DNA of 64,000 nucleotides from Isoetes taiwanensis (GCA_021234155.1 JAJEKV010000009.1:11662546-11726545); one strand, 5' to 3'. Positions 35,990 through 48,093 are shown, counted from the first letter of the stretch. Notes: generated by a model from the sequence alone, not told the origin. Numbers and translations are program-made.

Positions 35990-36580
35990 TTGATTTTTGT
36001 GCAAATATGCTAAGAAAAATAGTTAGAACTAGTGCCCAAAATTTCAGGCAATTTGGAAGTCATCTGATAGGGTAAAACAGGGAGCAAAGTGGAGTCAATT
36101 TTTGGTCAATGGGGTAGTTAAAATATTGGTAGAGTGTGGGATTTTGTAACTCGATATGTTTAGGGCTTTTGATTGTTTTGTCAACAAAAAATTTGTTTCA
36201 TAAAACTCTTGTCTTAAACCTTGTATGTAGCATATAAGATAATTAGACCATGATTCGTAAGAATAATGCACATCTAGTGCTATTGTTTTGGGATAATATC
36301 CGACCCAACTGTCCCACATATGCTAAGAGAAGTTGCTATAGCTAGTGCCAAACATTTCAGACAATTTAGATTTCATTTAATAGGGTAGAACATGGAGAAA
36401 AGTGGAGTCAATTTCTAGCCGATGAGCAATTAAACCACTGGCAGAGTGTAGGATTTTATAACTCGATTTTAATAGGACTTTTTGGATGTTTTGTCAACTG
36501 CAAATTAGTAAAACTCTTATCTGAAGTTTTGTATCTAGCATAAAAGACAATTAGTCCATGATTTAAAAAGGAAAATGATT
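35990..36580. repeat. Diverged tandem duplication, ~318-bp period
   Basis: The segment from about 36008 aligns with one from about 36321: ATATGCTAAGA, AAAGTGGAGTCAATTT, GCAGAGTGTAGGATTTT versus GTAGAGTGTGGGATTTT, and AATTAG(A/T)CCATGATT. Non-coding. Confidence 0.6.
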
Positions 36581-37059
36581 GCATAGTTGCCAAGGGGTTT
36601 CAGATTATTTATCTCTGAATGTTGTTGTACTACGTAGTTAATTTGCTTGCATGATACATGCAAATTGTCTTTCTTTGCAGAATTTCCATGACTTAAATAG
36701 TAGTTTGAATTTTTCAATTGGTGATATGTGTTTAATATTTTTCCTTCATATGATAGAGCAAATGGTTTTACTTTGAGATTGAACACAAATTGCTGGGCAT
36801 CCTATTGCGGTCCATACTGAAAGTATATTGCTTTTGTAAAAGTGTGAGCTTATGTATAGATGATGCATGTGAATGTTTATGAACATTACGGATTATTATG
36901 CTAAAGCCACCCATGATGATATGTGCTATCATTTAGCTCTATTATGTTGTATTTTCTTTATTGTAGCTTGTACTAAATCTGTTATACTGGTTATATCAGA
37001 TTTGTTCTGCTAATAGCAACTAAATCCACTTTTCTTAGATAACAAAATAAGTTGGTACA

Positions 37060-37325
37060 CACCTACTACCAATTCCAATGTATCGTACATGTTAGAAGCT
37101 TACAGACTGACTTAGACCTATTATCAATTCATGCAATCTCAAATTATCATACATGAGGAGCTTACTCATACCTACTACCAATTTGAAAGCATCACACAGA
37201 AGGACCTGAGTCATATCTACTACTAATTTCAAAGTATTTGGGAATTTTAAATTGTTGCCTATTTGGGAATTTCTCACCATGAGGAGCTTGCCCACACCTA
37301 CCACCATTTTTAAAGTATCACCTAT
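37060..37325. repeat. Degenerate ~60-bp tandem repeats
   Basis: Recurring CCTACTACCAATTT-like and ATGAGGAGCTT blocks at roughly 60-70 bp spacing. Too diverged to fix a unit. Confidence 0.4.
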
Positions 37326-37389
37326 TTTGAAAACTTCCTAAACTTGGATGAGCGTTTGAGCATATAAAACATTCTAAAACATTATATTT

Positions 37390-38088
37390 TGGCTCTTTGC
37401 AATTTCTTCAAAAGAACTTTCTACATGATCTTTTTGTGCTCAAACTCTGTTCTAATAATCCTCTCTGCTTCTTCTTTATTCTTGGCCATATTTCTAATGA
37501 ACAAGGAAAGGTTTTCATTTTCACCTACTGACATGGATATTTGCAAGACTTGGCTCCTGTCAGAGACACTCTCCCCTGCTCCTGCTAAATCTTCAACAAT
37601 ATTATCGAATTTTTAAGAAAATTCAGCAACATACCCATCTTCTTGCAACTTCAGTCCCCTGAGTTCTTTTTCCAGAAGGTCTATCTGAGAAGAAGTCCTC
37701 TCTTCAAATTATTTTCAAAAACATCCACATCTACTTAGGTGTCATGCTTCTAAGCTTGAGCGACTTCACTTGTTATGATGCCCTGAGCCTCTTTGATTTT
37801 AGCATATGTTGATCTTCTTGCTGCACCAATACTTACTCCTAATGTGTCAACTATGGTGCCTTCACCTGCACTTGCACCAACAGCATTAACCGACCTCTCT
37901 AATATAGATCTGACATCATTGCTCCTGCCTATATCAGGCCCTTCGACATCTCCTTCTAGATCAACAAGATCCCACAAATCTTCTACTTCCAGAATATGTA
38001 TGATCGAATCTTTCCATATCTGAAAGCCAGCACATCCTTTATAAACTTCTACACTGTTAAGTAGACCTGCACCAAACCGGCTTGCCAT
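37390..38088 (-). pseudogene. Ty1/copia-type Gag relic
   Basis: The minus-strand frame from 38088 begins MASRFGAGLLNSVEVYKGCA and contains FQIWKDSIIHILEVEDLWD, the layout of copia Gag N-termini. After a break it continues near 37680-37400 with LRGLKLQEDGYVAEF, KFDNIVEDLAGAGESVSDR and NKEEAERIIR, typical of the following Gag segment. Stops separate the pieces. No zinc knuckle, protease or integrase follows on this strand, so it is a fragment. Confidence 0.6.
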
Positions 38089-40090
38089 GATTCAAAATCA
38101 GAAAATCTTTTCTGCTCAAAATCAGAAAATCTATACCAATCAATGCACTTAGTTAACTTATGCACTCAAGTTAGATCACTATTAACACTTGAATTTTTGA
38201 GTCCTTAACTTTACAAATGATGTAAATAATCAAGGCAAGTTACAAAGATACAACTATTGGGTTTATTTGCACCAATGACTGTAGGAATGAACTATAAGTC
38301 GAACATTATTCATAGGTTGAATGAAAATAACACTCGACCAAGCCTCCGATAGGCATCAATTTGAACTACTTCAAGGAGACCCTTATCTATCAGATCTCGT
38401 TTTCATTGTCTCATAATACATAGGTGATGATCCGACAGTTTTGCAATCGGTTTAGAAATGTTTACAGGTGGTCGATCCTTCGATCCATCTGCTTCCAGTA
38501 TTCATGCCGTTACATCCTCATTTATAATTGGAATACTTATCACCTTGGACCATTGAACCTTTAAATATCAAGTTCAAATATGAACTCGGCATCATTGCAA
38601 CTATGTCACCTAGGTCATTCGCTACGGGCATGCCACATCGTCATGTGCATGTCAACTTTTGACAATTTTTAATTTTCCCCACTCATTTCAAGGAGATTAC
38701 TTAAAATATTCTTTACCACGTTATCATGCAACTTTTGCCATGTCATTCCCCATATTTTGCCATCTCATTGGTACACCTCATACTGTTATCCATTATTTCT
38801 CATATTGGCTCCATTTTTGCCTTGGCAAAATTGGAAGCGCTAGAAATGCCAATGTGGCACTTCCAAAAACTAGGCACATAGAAGAAAAACACAGCGATAC
38901 TTTTTATTGAAGGACGTCATTCTATTCATCATCACATCTTGAATACATTCTATAATCACTTTATTCTACATATCACATGGAATCCAATCTACTAGCTAGG
39001 CACGATATGCTAGGAGCTGCTTTGCATGTGATCGAGTATATGGCAGGTTTACAGTCTCTACCAGAGGACCGATTGGTCGTACTTAAACCCTTGACCTCGG
39101 GGCAATGGATTTTTAAAGTCCCCATTACTAGACTGATATTGGCCAAGTTTGAACATGTCCACAATTTTGGCTACTAAACTATATGTATCCTAGTATTTTA
39201 ATTTGGATGAGACTATTACTTACTAAGGCATCGAAATTTGATATACAAAACAGAAAAGCTCGAAAGCATGGATTAGTTGTTTGAGAAGTTAAATCTCGAA
39301 TCAATAATGATATTTATCGAACTAGAGCAAATTATTGGGCACATTGGAGAGCCGCAATTCTTAATGTTATGCTTCTAAGACACTATAACTATAGTAGAAG
39401 TCCTGATCAAATGCTAGTCTCTGTAGACTTGCCAATTGACATGGAGTCATGAGTAAATGCTAGGGAAAGCCACTTGAAGATATAAGTGCAATTGCAAATA
39501 TAATAATCTCTGGGCAACCCACGGGTCTACTACTCTTCAAACCTAGCAAGAAGGAAAGATCTTGAAAGAAATGATATGTAATCTTCAATCTTAAGAAATC
39601 ATATGCAAAATTTAACCTTGACATGGTGAATACTATGGCATAGATAGATATTGAGAAAAGGGACAATCATCTTCCTTCTATTCATCCATGACAAACTAAT
39701 GAGCATAGTGAAATTACTAAGATCAACCTAAAGTATAAGTCCAAGTTTAAAACATGAATCAAGAGATTTGAGAATATGGGCCTAGTTCAACTACTTATCA
39801 TGGTATTGTGTCTTATATGCAAACGATACACATTTCAACATAAACTACTTGTCTTATCTCAGGAACTAGTTCAAGCTTAGGAAATTAGTGCTTCTAGTTA
39901 AAATAACAAGAACGACAAAAATTGTGCACATGGGTTCTTTTGTATCTAGATGAACATATAATCGACACATTCCATCAAACAGTCCAGTCTAAAATAAAAT
40001 GTTTTTTTGAAGCTTTATAAGATCTGAAAATGGGAGGTTTTAGATAGTTCTAGAAAGTTCAAGAATTCTACATGCTCAGGAAACATCTGA
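38089..40090. other. Unassigned DNA, possible decayed copia gag in its last part
   Basis: No supported gene. Since a copia zinc-knuckle frame begins at about 40095 on the plus strand, the preceding several hundred bases may be decayed gag. No motif confirms this. Confidence 0.35.
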
Positions 40091-40094
40091 GATT

Positions 40095-40740
40095 TTGTAT
40101 GCTGGGAAAGAAAATAAAAAGGACAAAGGCCATTGTTTTTATTGCCATGAACTAGAACACTTTAAAAGTGACTGTCCTATACTCAAAACTGAGTTCAACT
40201 ATTATCATTGTGGAGGTAAAGGGTATGTTGCAGCAAAATGCTCAACACCTAAGGAATGTGGAAGAGGGAGAGGCAGAGGAAGAGATATCCGAGGAGGAAG
40301 AGATATAAATTATAGGGGAAGAGGAGGAAGAAGGCAAACTGGAGTTCACATAACTCGAGAGCATGATGAAGAGGATAAGCAAAAGATTGAAGATGAAAAT
40401 GAGGTAAAATTGGCTTTGTCTATTCTTGAAAGATGTTGAACTTAATAAAAATACTGATGCCATTGTAGTTGATTGTGGAGCTGAGAGATCAGTAGTACAA
40501 TCTCCTGATCTCCTCAAGAACATACATCAAGCAAGCACAAGAAATATCCAAGTTAGAAGTGGAGCTTTGCTGGCAACTGAAGGAAGGGGACTTTTGCAAT
40601 TGATTGATTTAAATGGGAAAATATTAGATATAGAAAATGTTCTTTGTGTGCCTGGCATAGTTAAAAATCTGATTTCAATAAGTCAGCTTGTTGACTTAGG
40701 GTATGGATTCAATTTTGACTCAGGGTCTGTTTATGCTTGA
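40095..40740 (+). pseudogene. Ty1/copia Gag zinc knuckle and protease relic
   Basis: The frame 40095-40439 holds a CCHC knuckle CFYCHELEHFKSDC and a second one in which the first Cys is replaced by Tyr (YYHCGGKGYVAAKC), followed by an RG-rich tract. A second overlapping frame (40426-40740) holds a protease-like segment: IVVDCGAERSVV in place of the usual DSGA, then VLCVPGIVKNLISISQLVD, the sequence preceding integrase in copia Pol. The element stops at 40740 with no integrase or RT. Frameshifted and truncated, hence inactive. Confidence 0.75.
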
Positions 40741-41749
40741 TAAGTGCCATTTTCCATCCATCAAGCAGTTTTTTAGCAGTTTCTTTCCGTCTTTTTTATA
40801 CGGACTTTCCGTGGCGGGCACCAATTTCTCGAGCCGTCGGCCATAAGGTTGAAGGGCAGTGATAATCGGAGAAGGCCACTAGTCAGGGAAGCTTTTGGCT
40901 CGTTTGGGCGCGTATTATCTGCACTGATGAATCTCTGTATCAAACATCCTCGGGTTGCTGAAATTCATCATTTCCCGGATCATCCAACCCATTACTGCTG
41001 CATCTTGAATTAATATGGAGATAATGCATGTTTTGGGTTAAGAAAACTCTGTTTTTTGATCTGTATTACCACAGCTTGAAGCATGGCGATCAAACCCAAT
41101 TCCGGCAAGGTATAAGCTCCCTCTTGCATTTCTAATTTATTTTTCAGAGATTAGGCTAAGAACTTGGTTTTGCAAGACTTACTTTTTGCAAGAAGACCCA
41201 TTGAATTTGCAAAAAATCGGAAACTTTTGATGGAGGGAAAGAATCCAAGAAGTTTCCAAGTGTTGATTTTTTGCAGGTTTGGGAAAAACCTATGCCCAAG
41301 ACCGGCAAGGTACACATCAAGTTAATTAAGCCCCAGTTCAAGACAACGCTCACTGTTTTGATAAAGAGAGTTTATCAAAAATTGCTTCCGAATAATGAAT
41401 TGAGAACCCTTTTTGCAAGGGCTTATAAGCACAATTTCATTAAAATGAGAAATTTCGTGATTTCAATTAGGAACGAAAATCCTTTTCAGTCCATTTTATG
41501 CCAATTTTTTGAGCAATTATGGCGCCATTTAGAAAAAATATGCCTCTAAAACGTCATTTATTGGCGCCATTAAAAATTCTAACAGTGCATATATAGAAGC
41601 TAAAGAAACACAACATCACAAAAGTAGTTAAAAATTCCAAATTCATAGATTTGCATATCAAAAAATTTGCCACAACAGGCAAGGACTCGAAAGAGAGAGT
41701 CTGTTTACAAAAGTATTATTGTACAATTTAAATTACAATCACACAAAAT
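40741..41749. other. Unassigned DNA with GGCGCC half-palindromes
   Basis: No gene recognised. ATGGCGCCAT occurs at 41519-41528 and TTGGCGCCATT near 41561, related to the palindromes further right, so this stretch probably belongs to the same mobile unit as 41.7-47.5 kb. Confidence 0.35.
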
Positions 41750-43385
41750 TCAGGCTTCTGCATCAGGATCAGGTTCCGCATCTGGATCAGGTTCCACATC
41801 AGGATCAGGTTCCGTATTGCCAAGGCCATGGCTAGAAGAAGCAATCATAGGATCTCCCTGAAAGCTCTCGAACGCTGTGGCAGTGAAATTGGGATCACTA
41901 AGAAAGTCCAGATCGAATTGTGTGTTCTTGATCACATCATAGTCCACATCGGGTGGAGCTTGGGCATCTACGGATTAGGTGGATCTCTGGCTTCTTCAAC
42001 AACGGCACCTTTTGTCTCGTAGGGCTGGCTGCGATGATAGGATTGATGGCGGTCAAGCCTATCAAGAATCCCCTTAGGCACTCTGCGCTTAAGGGTCACT
42101 TTCAAACACAATGCAGAATCTCTTATTCATCAATGAAGCCCGGCCAAAAGAACCACAGGAGAAGTAATCAAACACCCCTGTTCCTGGCGGTACCATTTTC
42201 TGCACGAGGTAGGAGCATGTGGCAGGCCCCAGCTGGTTTCTCATGATTATGTCCCCTGGCAAGCCTTGCCAGCTGTACCTGAATCTGCTGTTGCAGAGCT
42301 TTCCTGCCATAGCCTCGGTCTCCACCTCTTCGTCTTCATCGTTAGGCACAGGAACTGGTGGCAGTTCTTGAGGATGATCGTTGAAGGGGAATTTGAGGTC
42401 AATTACATCGACAGGATCACCTGCAGTGGCCTAAATTTTTGTGGCGTACACTAGTGCATGGACCTCCTGAACTCCTGGGGGAGCCGGATTTTTGTATTCG
42501 TCCTCATACGTGCCAATAAAAACTACGGATCGGAATCGGATCATCCAACACGGATGAAATAAAAAGTTATGCTACGGCCTTGCAAAGACCACTATCGAGA
42601 AAAAGAATCATTTGTGGTGTTCTTTTACATTTGTATTAAAGAAATTGAGATAGTGTGGTTTTGTCCCACATTGGAAATATGCCTCTAGTGTCCGGGACAA
42701 TCAAGGATGCTTTGATGCGGGAGTGCAAACAACTTGCTCCTGGCATGCGTTAGTTCAACCCAAGCGGAAGTCTTGATTATCCTCTCTGCGCAAGACAAAG
42801 ACGTGCGTATGAATCTTGCCAAGGCTGGTGGCATCGCGTCGAAAACGCCTTCCTTGCCCACTCGGTTTCAACCCACTTACTATGCAAGGTGGCCATGGAA
42901 ATGAGGTCGGTATCCCCGAAGACGGCAAAGACGAGATCGGTGAAGGATTTGAACTTCCTCGGAAAATTATCCTTCACGTATTCAAAAATCTCCTTCTTCA
43001 AGAAAGATATGGATCTTAGTGTCTTTGCCCTTGCCTTGAAGAATTGCTTACGTATAATCTTTGGTGACCTTGACGAAGGTCTTCCCATCCAACACTTCAC
43101 GGAACAAAACCCGGCGGTCTTCGTAGTGAGACCCCTCATGCACCTCGGTAGGTCGATTTGAAGTAGTCATGATCTTTTGCCCAGTTACAAGTAATAGTTT
43201 GTCCCTTGTTATCTTGCAGCTTGCAAGATTTCCACAAGTACCATAGGGACATGAATAACTGAAAAATATCCTCTGGCATGAAGACCCTTTGGTTGAAATC
43301 TTTTGGATGCTTACCACGCATGGTAACTTCGGCCAAAGCCGGATCTTATTTGGAAACAAACAAAGTTAGCCTTGAATTACATTTA

Positions 43386-43506
43386 ATGAGCAAATGGCGC
43401 CGCGGCTCCATTTAGTGAAGAAATGGCGCCGTGGCGCCATTTAATGAGCAAATGGCACCATGGCGCCATTTAATCACTAAATGGCGCCATTGGGGCGCCA
43501 TTTGCT
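43386..43506. repeat. Four GGCGCC palindromes in a predicted intron
   Basis: Imperfect dyads built from AAATGGCGCC and GGCGCCATTT arms lie within 120 bp, centred near 43403, 43432, 43462 and 43492. They are bracketed by a donor CAAG|GTACAT (about 43535) and an acceptor CCAAATAAG|ATCC (about 43346) of the minus-strand gene. Confidence 0.75.
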
Positions 43507-45375
43507 AATCTTGCCAACAATTACAATATGTACCTTGTATGGTTACGAGCATGACCATTAAGCGCGTCGATGGTTCGGGCTTCCGCATAGAGCATATTCT
43601 TTGCTGCGGGTGGGTTATGTTATCAATGAAGGGCTCTTTGGGCTCTTTATTTAAAATAGTCTTAGCGGTGATATCATTGACTTCACAACCGAAGCTGCGA
43701 GGCATTCTGTTAACCATTGTTGATGCGTAATGCGGATAACACTCGGCAATTCCGTTGAAGATAAATCTTTGACATTTGCTCTTGGGACTTTCTTCGTCAA
43801 AAGTCTTCTACATACAAATCTTTGAGCAGCCATAAGCGAATGATTGCCATTCACTATATAATAGTGCATCCCCATGAGGTCATCCTCGGTTTTCCAAGCG
43901 ACCAGTTTGTTTGTGAGGGGATTGAATGGAATCACATCAGCGGGAGTAAACACTAGACGTGGGTCTCTCTGAAAAGACTCCACTAACATTTTCACGTGCT
44001 CCATATTCCTTGGTCTAGATGTCAGATTTGCTGGCCCTTGATATAGTTTGAACACGTCTATTTTTTTTGTAAATGTGACACCCAGAGGAAACAGATGCCG
44101 GTGATCGTAAATTTTATTCAGTGTATTCTCTGCCGTCTTTTCCTCTTCTGACCTTTCCACCTTAAGATTTGCAGGCACCTCTAGCAAGTGCTGAGCTATT
44201 CTTAATGTGAGCTTCTTTGGCTCTGGCTTCTTAATGGGGACCCTTTTGGCCGGTGTGTCCGCAGGTTCCTGGCTATGCCTTGGGCTCGGAGGTTCACCAC
44301 CACTTCTAAGACTTCCAGCAGGACTTGGAGTCCGAGTCGCTCTCCTTTGTTTTTTAGGTGTCCTCTCCTTCTCAGAGGTCTCCAGTCTGTGCTTCTTCTT
44401 TTTCCCATCAATTTCCTCTGTCTCCACTTCCTGTCCTTCCTTTTCCTGTCTCGCCTTTCCTTCCTTCTGCCCCTTGCCTTCCCTATCCTTTTGTTTTCTT
44501 TCCCTTTTCTTTTCCTTCTTTTCTTTCTTCTCTTCCTCTTCCTTCTCTTCCTTCTCTTCCTTTTCCTTCGCTTGCTTCTTTTCCTTCTTTTCCTTATCTG
44601 GTTCTTTGTGATCCTTTCTCTTAACTTTTCTCTTGCCCGCCGCCTTTCCTTCCTCAGTTTCCTGCCCGACATCCTCAGTAGAAGATGAGGAGTCTTTGTC
44701 ATTCTGAGGTGTCTCCTTAGTAGTTTGTCTTGTCTTCTTCTTGCTAACAGTTTTTAGCCAGGCCGTGTCCACAATGGCGGGTAGTTTCTGCTGGGCTAAT
44801 GCCTTGATAACGAATGAAGGAGAGGTTTTTGACTCGTTCATCCGATTGCGAAGAATCATAAAGCCCCTCAAGATTTCTTGTGGGCCTTTGATGTCAGCTT
44901 CTTCAAAGTTTGTTGTCTGCGGTGGCGGCATCGACCTTGCTTCTTCGCCCGAACCGGTTTGCATTTGCAATGCTAGCGGACATTATAGTGGGATCATAAA
45001 ACTTCCGGTCCACATAGTAGACAATTATTCTACGCTTCAGCGTATCCTCCACGGACCACCGGATCAATCGTCGCGACCGCTCTTGACAACCATCTTCATG
45101 TTGACCAAGATACCTGGCTGGTAAATTCCGGCTGTTTCTGGGTCTGTCTCCCTTATAAGGAGGCAGAGCTCTCTTCTGCAGTCTCCTTTCGAGCCTGTAG
45201 CAGTAGAGGGGCTCACCCGCACTACTTCCATGCACCAGTACCTGTCTATCAGCATCATAGTCTGTTCGGATTGAAATTGTGTTTCCGCACGTAACATAGC
45301 TGCAACCAAGGGGCATCAGTAACAAAGAGGCATCAGTAAATGGTTTTAACAAGCAGGCAGACAATCAGTTGTGGT

Positions 45376-45920
45376 AGGCAAATGGCGCCGTAGCGCCATT
45401 TGCATCTGAGTCCAATGCATAAGCACATGGAGGCCCTATCAAATGGCGCCATGGCGCCATTTGCCAACAACATGGCCCTATGGTAAGCTAATAGACATCA
45501 AATGGCGCCATGGCGCCATTTGCCAACAACAAGGCCCTATGGTAAGCTAATAGACATCAAATGGCGCCATGACGCCATTTGCCAACAACAAGGCCCTATG
45601 GTAAGCTAATAGACATCAAATGGCGCCATGGCGCCATTTGTCAACAACAAGGCCCTATGGTAAGCTAATAGACATCAAATGGCGCCATGGCGCCATTTGC
45701 CAACAACAAGGCCCTATGGTAAGCTAATAGACATCAAATGGCGCCATGGCGCCGTTTGCCAACAACAAGACCCTAGAGTAATCTACCAGGCATCCTAAAG
45801 TAAGCTAAGACTCCTAAAGTGCACTCAGGCATCCAAATGGCGCCATGGCGCCATTTGTCAACTATAAGACCCTAAACTGGCTACCAGGCATCTAAATGGC
45901 GCGGTGGTGGCGCCATTTAG
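45376..45920. repeat. Nine palindromes in intron 1, six of them in exact 59-bp tandem units
   Basis: A 24-bp dyad made of CAAATGGCGCCAT and its mirror, centred on CATG, begins at 45440, 45499, 45558, 45617, 45676 and 45735, exactly 59 bp apart. The 35-bp spacer contains AACAAGGCCCTATGGTAAGC. Three more dyads (about 45379, 45835 and 45893) flank the array with other spacing. Units differ by one or two bases. All lie between the donor at 45952 and the acceptor at 45300 of the minus-strand gene. Confidence 0.9.
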
Positions 45921-46019
45921 CCCAAACAAAACAATGCAAGTAGATGACATACCTGTCCCTTGAGGTGCGCTAGCCGCTGCCTCCACATTCTGAGGAGCTT
46001 CAGAATTGTCGATTTCCAT

Positions 46020-47278
46020 TTCGAGCGCCTTGAATTTGGTCCGAAAACACGTGTGTAGCTTGATGTGTTGAGGCTGAGCCGAATCGTGGGGAAATGGCGC
46101 CCGTAAAAAACGGAAAAAAAGGACGAAAAAAGGGTTGCTTGCTTTATTTGGCGCTAAATTATTTGTGCGCTAGGTACATTTGTATTGGTGGCTAAAGAGT
46201 CGCTTAGGAGTGGAATCGAAAACGAAAAAAACCGAATGAGAAGCTTCGGAAAAACAATTAGGCATAAGAAACTTTGGTATTTGCACGTGCGCTGTACCAC
46301 AGGGTGGCCAACTACGACCCGTGGCTGGCCAGGCGCCCATGCCGATCCGGTAGCCCATGCGCCCATGCGGGTGGCGCGCCCATGCGTCCGTGCCCATGCA
46401 TGCCCTCGGGGCGATATGCCTATATGCCGGCCGATGCATGGCGGCGGCGCCCATGCCTACCAATTTGAAATTTGAAATTGAATATTTCAGCCCCTAATGC
46501 CCGCCCAGCCCAAATTTGAACATAAAATTCAAAATTCCGCCCATCAGAAATTAACATAAAAGTCAAAATTCCGCCCAGTAAATTGAAATTTGATCGCCAC
46601 ATCAAATTTGAATCGTCCGCTTTTAAAATTGTACTTTGCATTTAAAGCTCCCTGTAAGCCCGGCTCTCACACTTAATGCGACCATGCCACACGCCTTGGC
46701 GTTTTTAGATTACCGCGGTTCGGGGCTTTCGAATCCGCTGTTGTTCGTCTCAGGTGCGGCTCGCATAAGGCGCGCTTCTTTTCTTAGGCGCATAGGCAGA
46801 AACTTTGCAAGGCGCATGCGTGCTGTCAGGCGCTTTCTTCTTGGCGCTCCACGAAATCCCAGGTGATTCTTGGCGCTTTCTTCTTGGCAAATTCTTCTTA
46901 GCGAATCCTTCTTTGCGCTTTCTTGTCGAATCCTTGGCGCTTTCTTCTTGGCGCTTTCTGCTGGGATCAGCTTGATTTTCCTGTTCCATCTTGCGCTCGG
47001 GACATACCACTATGGATCTATCTAATATCAAGTAAGTCCACTTTTTACGGTATGAATTACGTTCTATTCGCCATGTGTATAAGCGTGTTCAAATCTTTGA
47101 TATGAATCTTTGCTAGGATATGAACCTTGGTTTCAATTGCAAAGTTGGCATGGCCCATGTTATGCATGCCTGCTCTTATTGACACATATACAGCAATGGG
47201 AGCAAGAATGCATAACATAGGCACCTCGTGTAGATTTTGTGATGGAGCTAAGCCAAATCGCCCCATGTGACCAACTTG
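46020..47278. other. Upstream region of the ParB-like gene, GC-variable
   Basis: Contains a GC-rich part (46290-46470) with repeated GCCCATGC words, and a part (46770-46970) rich in GGCGCTTTCTTCTTGGCG words. Both are low-complexity. Short frames are composition artefacts. It could include the promoter for the minus-strand gene. Confidence 0.35.
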
Positions 47279-47516
47279 GATCAAATGGCGCCAGGGCGCC
47301 ATTCTATTCCAAATACACCCTTATGGTGTGTTGGTCTTAATGGCTCCATAGCGCCTTACGGTTGAACATGGTGTACGGTTGGAATGTAAATTTGGAGCCA
47401 AATGGAGCCATGGCGCCATTTGGTCGAAATGGTGCACTTGGATCAAATGGCGCCATGGCGCCATTTGATCCAAATTCACACCTATGAATGTGCCATAGGT
47501 ATGGCGCCATTTGATC
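47279..47516. repeat. Palindromes upstream of the gene
   Basis: Dyads at 47282-47303, 47399-47422 and 47444-47467, and a half-site at 47501-47515, all share the ATGGCGCCAT core with the intron arrays. They lie between the minus-strand gene and the plus-strand DUF7869-type relic. Confidence 0.8.
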
Positions 47517-47664
47517 AAGTGCACATTTTCGACCAAATAAGCCATTTGGCTCGAAGTTTAGACCAAAATTTATTCTTTTGTACTAAATAAAGCCATTTTT
47601 AAACTTATTTATTGCTTATTTTTTCGTCTATTTCATATGTTCTAAAAAGTGTCGACTTGCTTGA

Positions 47665-48093
47665 TTGAAGCAGGTTCAATTTTTCCCTGTACAACCTATT
47701 AGGTCGGAAGGACTATTGTTGCCCAGGGGACATATTTTGAATAGAACCACTCTTCATGGGAAGGAAATAGATCCTTCAAATGTAGCTATTGAGGTCCGCG
47801 AGTCAAGTGATCCCATCGGCCGAAACTTCGGTCCCTGCAGAGGCGAGATAACATTGGTGTGGGCGGTAGGCACATTCATTGAGTGGCCTAAGAGGGATGT
47901 AAAACAAAATGAGTTCCCCTCAAGTGAAGATCGTCTTGAGATCCCTCAATTTGCCCTCTTGAAGAGGATTCATCTAGTAGTCCACCATCATGGTAGCCCG
48001 CCCGGACATCGGTTTCCTTTGCTCCTTTGTGGTGAACCAAGCAACACGGTAACAAATGAAGAAGGCGAGATAGTAGGAGATTGGAGGTCATGA
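47665..48093 (+). CDS. Plant transposon accessory-protein-like fragment
   Basis: The 142-residue frame follows an acceptor-like TGAAGCAG|GTT at about 47672. It contains PSNVAIEVRESSDPIGRNFG and ITLVWAVGTFIEWPKRDVK. The AxGTFIxWP core resembles the conserved domain near the C-terminus of non-catalytic proteins of plant CACTA-like transposons. No upstream exon was identified. It may be the 5' part of the degraded gene that follows or a separate remnant. Confidence 0.4.
   Translation: MKQVQFFPVQPIRSEGLLLPRGHILNRTTLHGKEIDPSNVAIEVRESSDPIGRNFGPCRGEITLVWAVGTFIEWPKRDVKQNEFPSSEDRLEIPQFALLKRIHLVVHHHGSPPGHRFPLLLCGEPSNTVTNEEGEIVGDWRS

Larger units (their letters stand above)
41750..46019 (-). pseudogene. 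Multi-exon gene with ParB-like domain and probable DNA methyltransferase motif, frameshifted
   Basis: Minus strand. Exon 1 46019-45953 (MEIDNSEAPQNVEAAASA) splices (CAG|GTATGT to TTGCAG|CT) to exon 2 at 45299, giving RAETQFQSEQTMMLIDRYW. A long frame (44970-43651) has a K/E-rich coiled-coil region (44.2-44.7 kb) and then VESFQRDPRLVF with YYIVNGNHSLMAAQRF (about 43820), like the ParB/Srx fold GxHR-type motif. It probably continues in another frame as GIAECYPHYAST, with an intron at about 43340-43535. Pieces at 43139-42777 and from about 42430 follow. The last reads GTGVFDYFSC and ASLMNKRFCIVFESDP, resembling motif I of N6/N4-type DNA methyltransferases. The tail is a DPDAEP repeat ending at 41750. 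At least three frame changes suggest decay or assembly errors. Function is inference; a catalytic DPPY-type motif was not found. Confidence 0.5.

Noticed and set aside
44207-44688. Plus-strand Ser/Phe/Leu-rich frames with apparent membrane segments
   Set aside because: They are the reverse complement of the Lys/Glu-rich linker of the minus-strand gene.
45376-45920. CRISPR array
   Set aside because: Period is 59 bp, but the spacers are identical between units, the context is a eukaryotic intron, and there are no cas genes. It is an ordinary tandem repeat with a palindrome.
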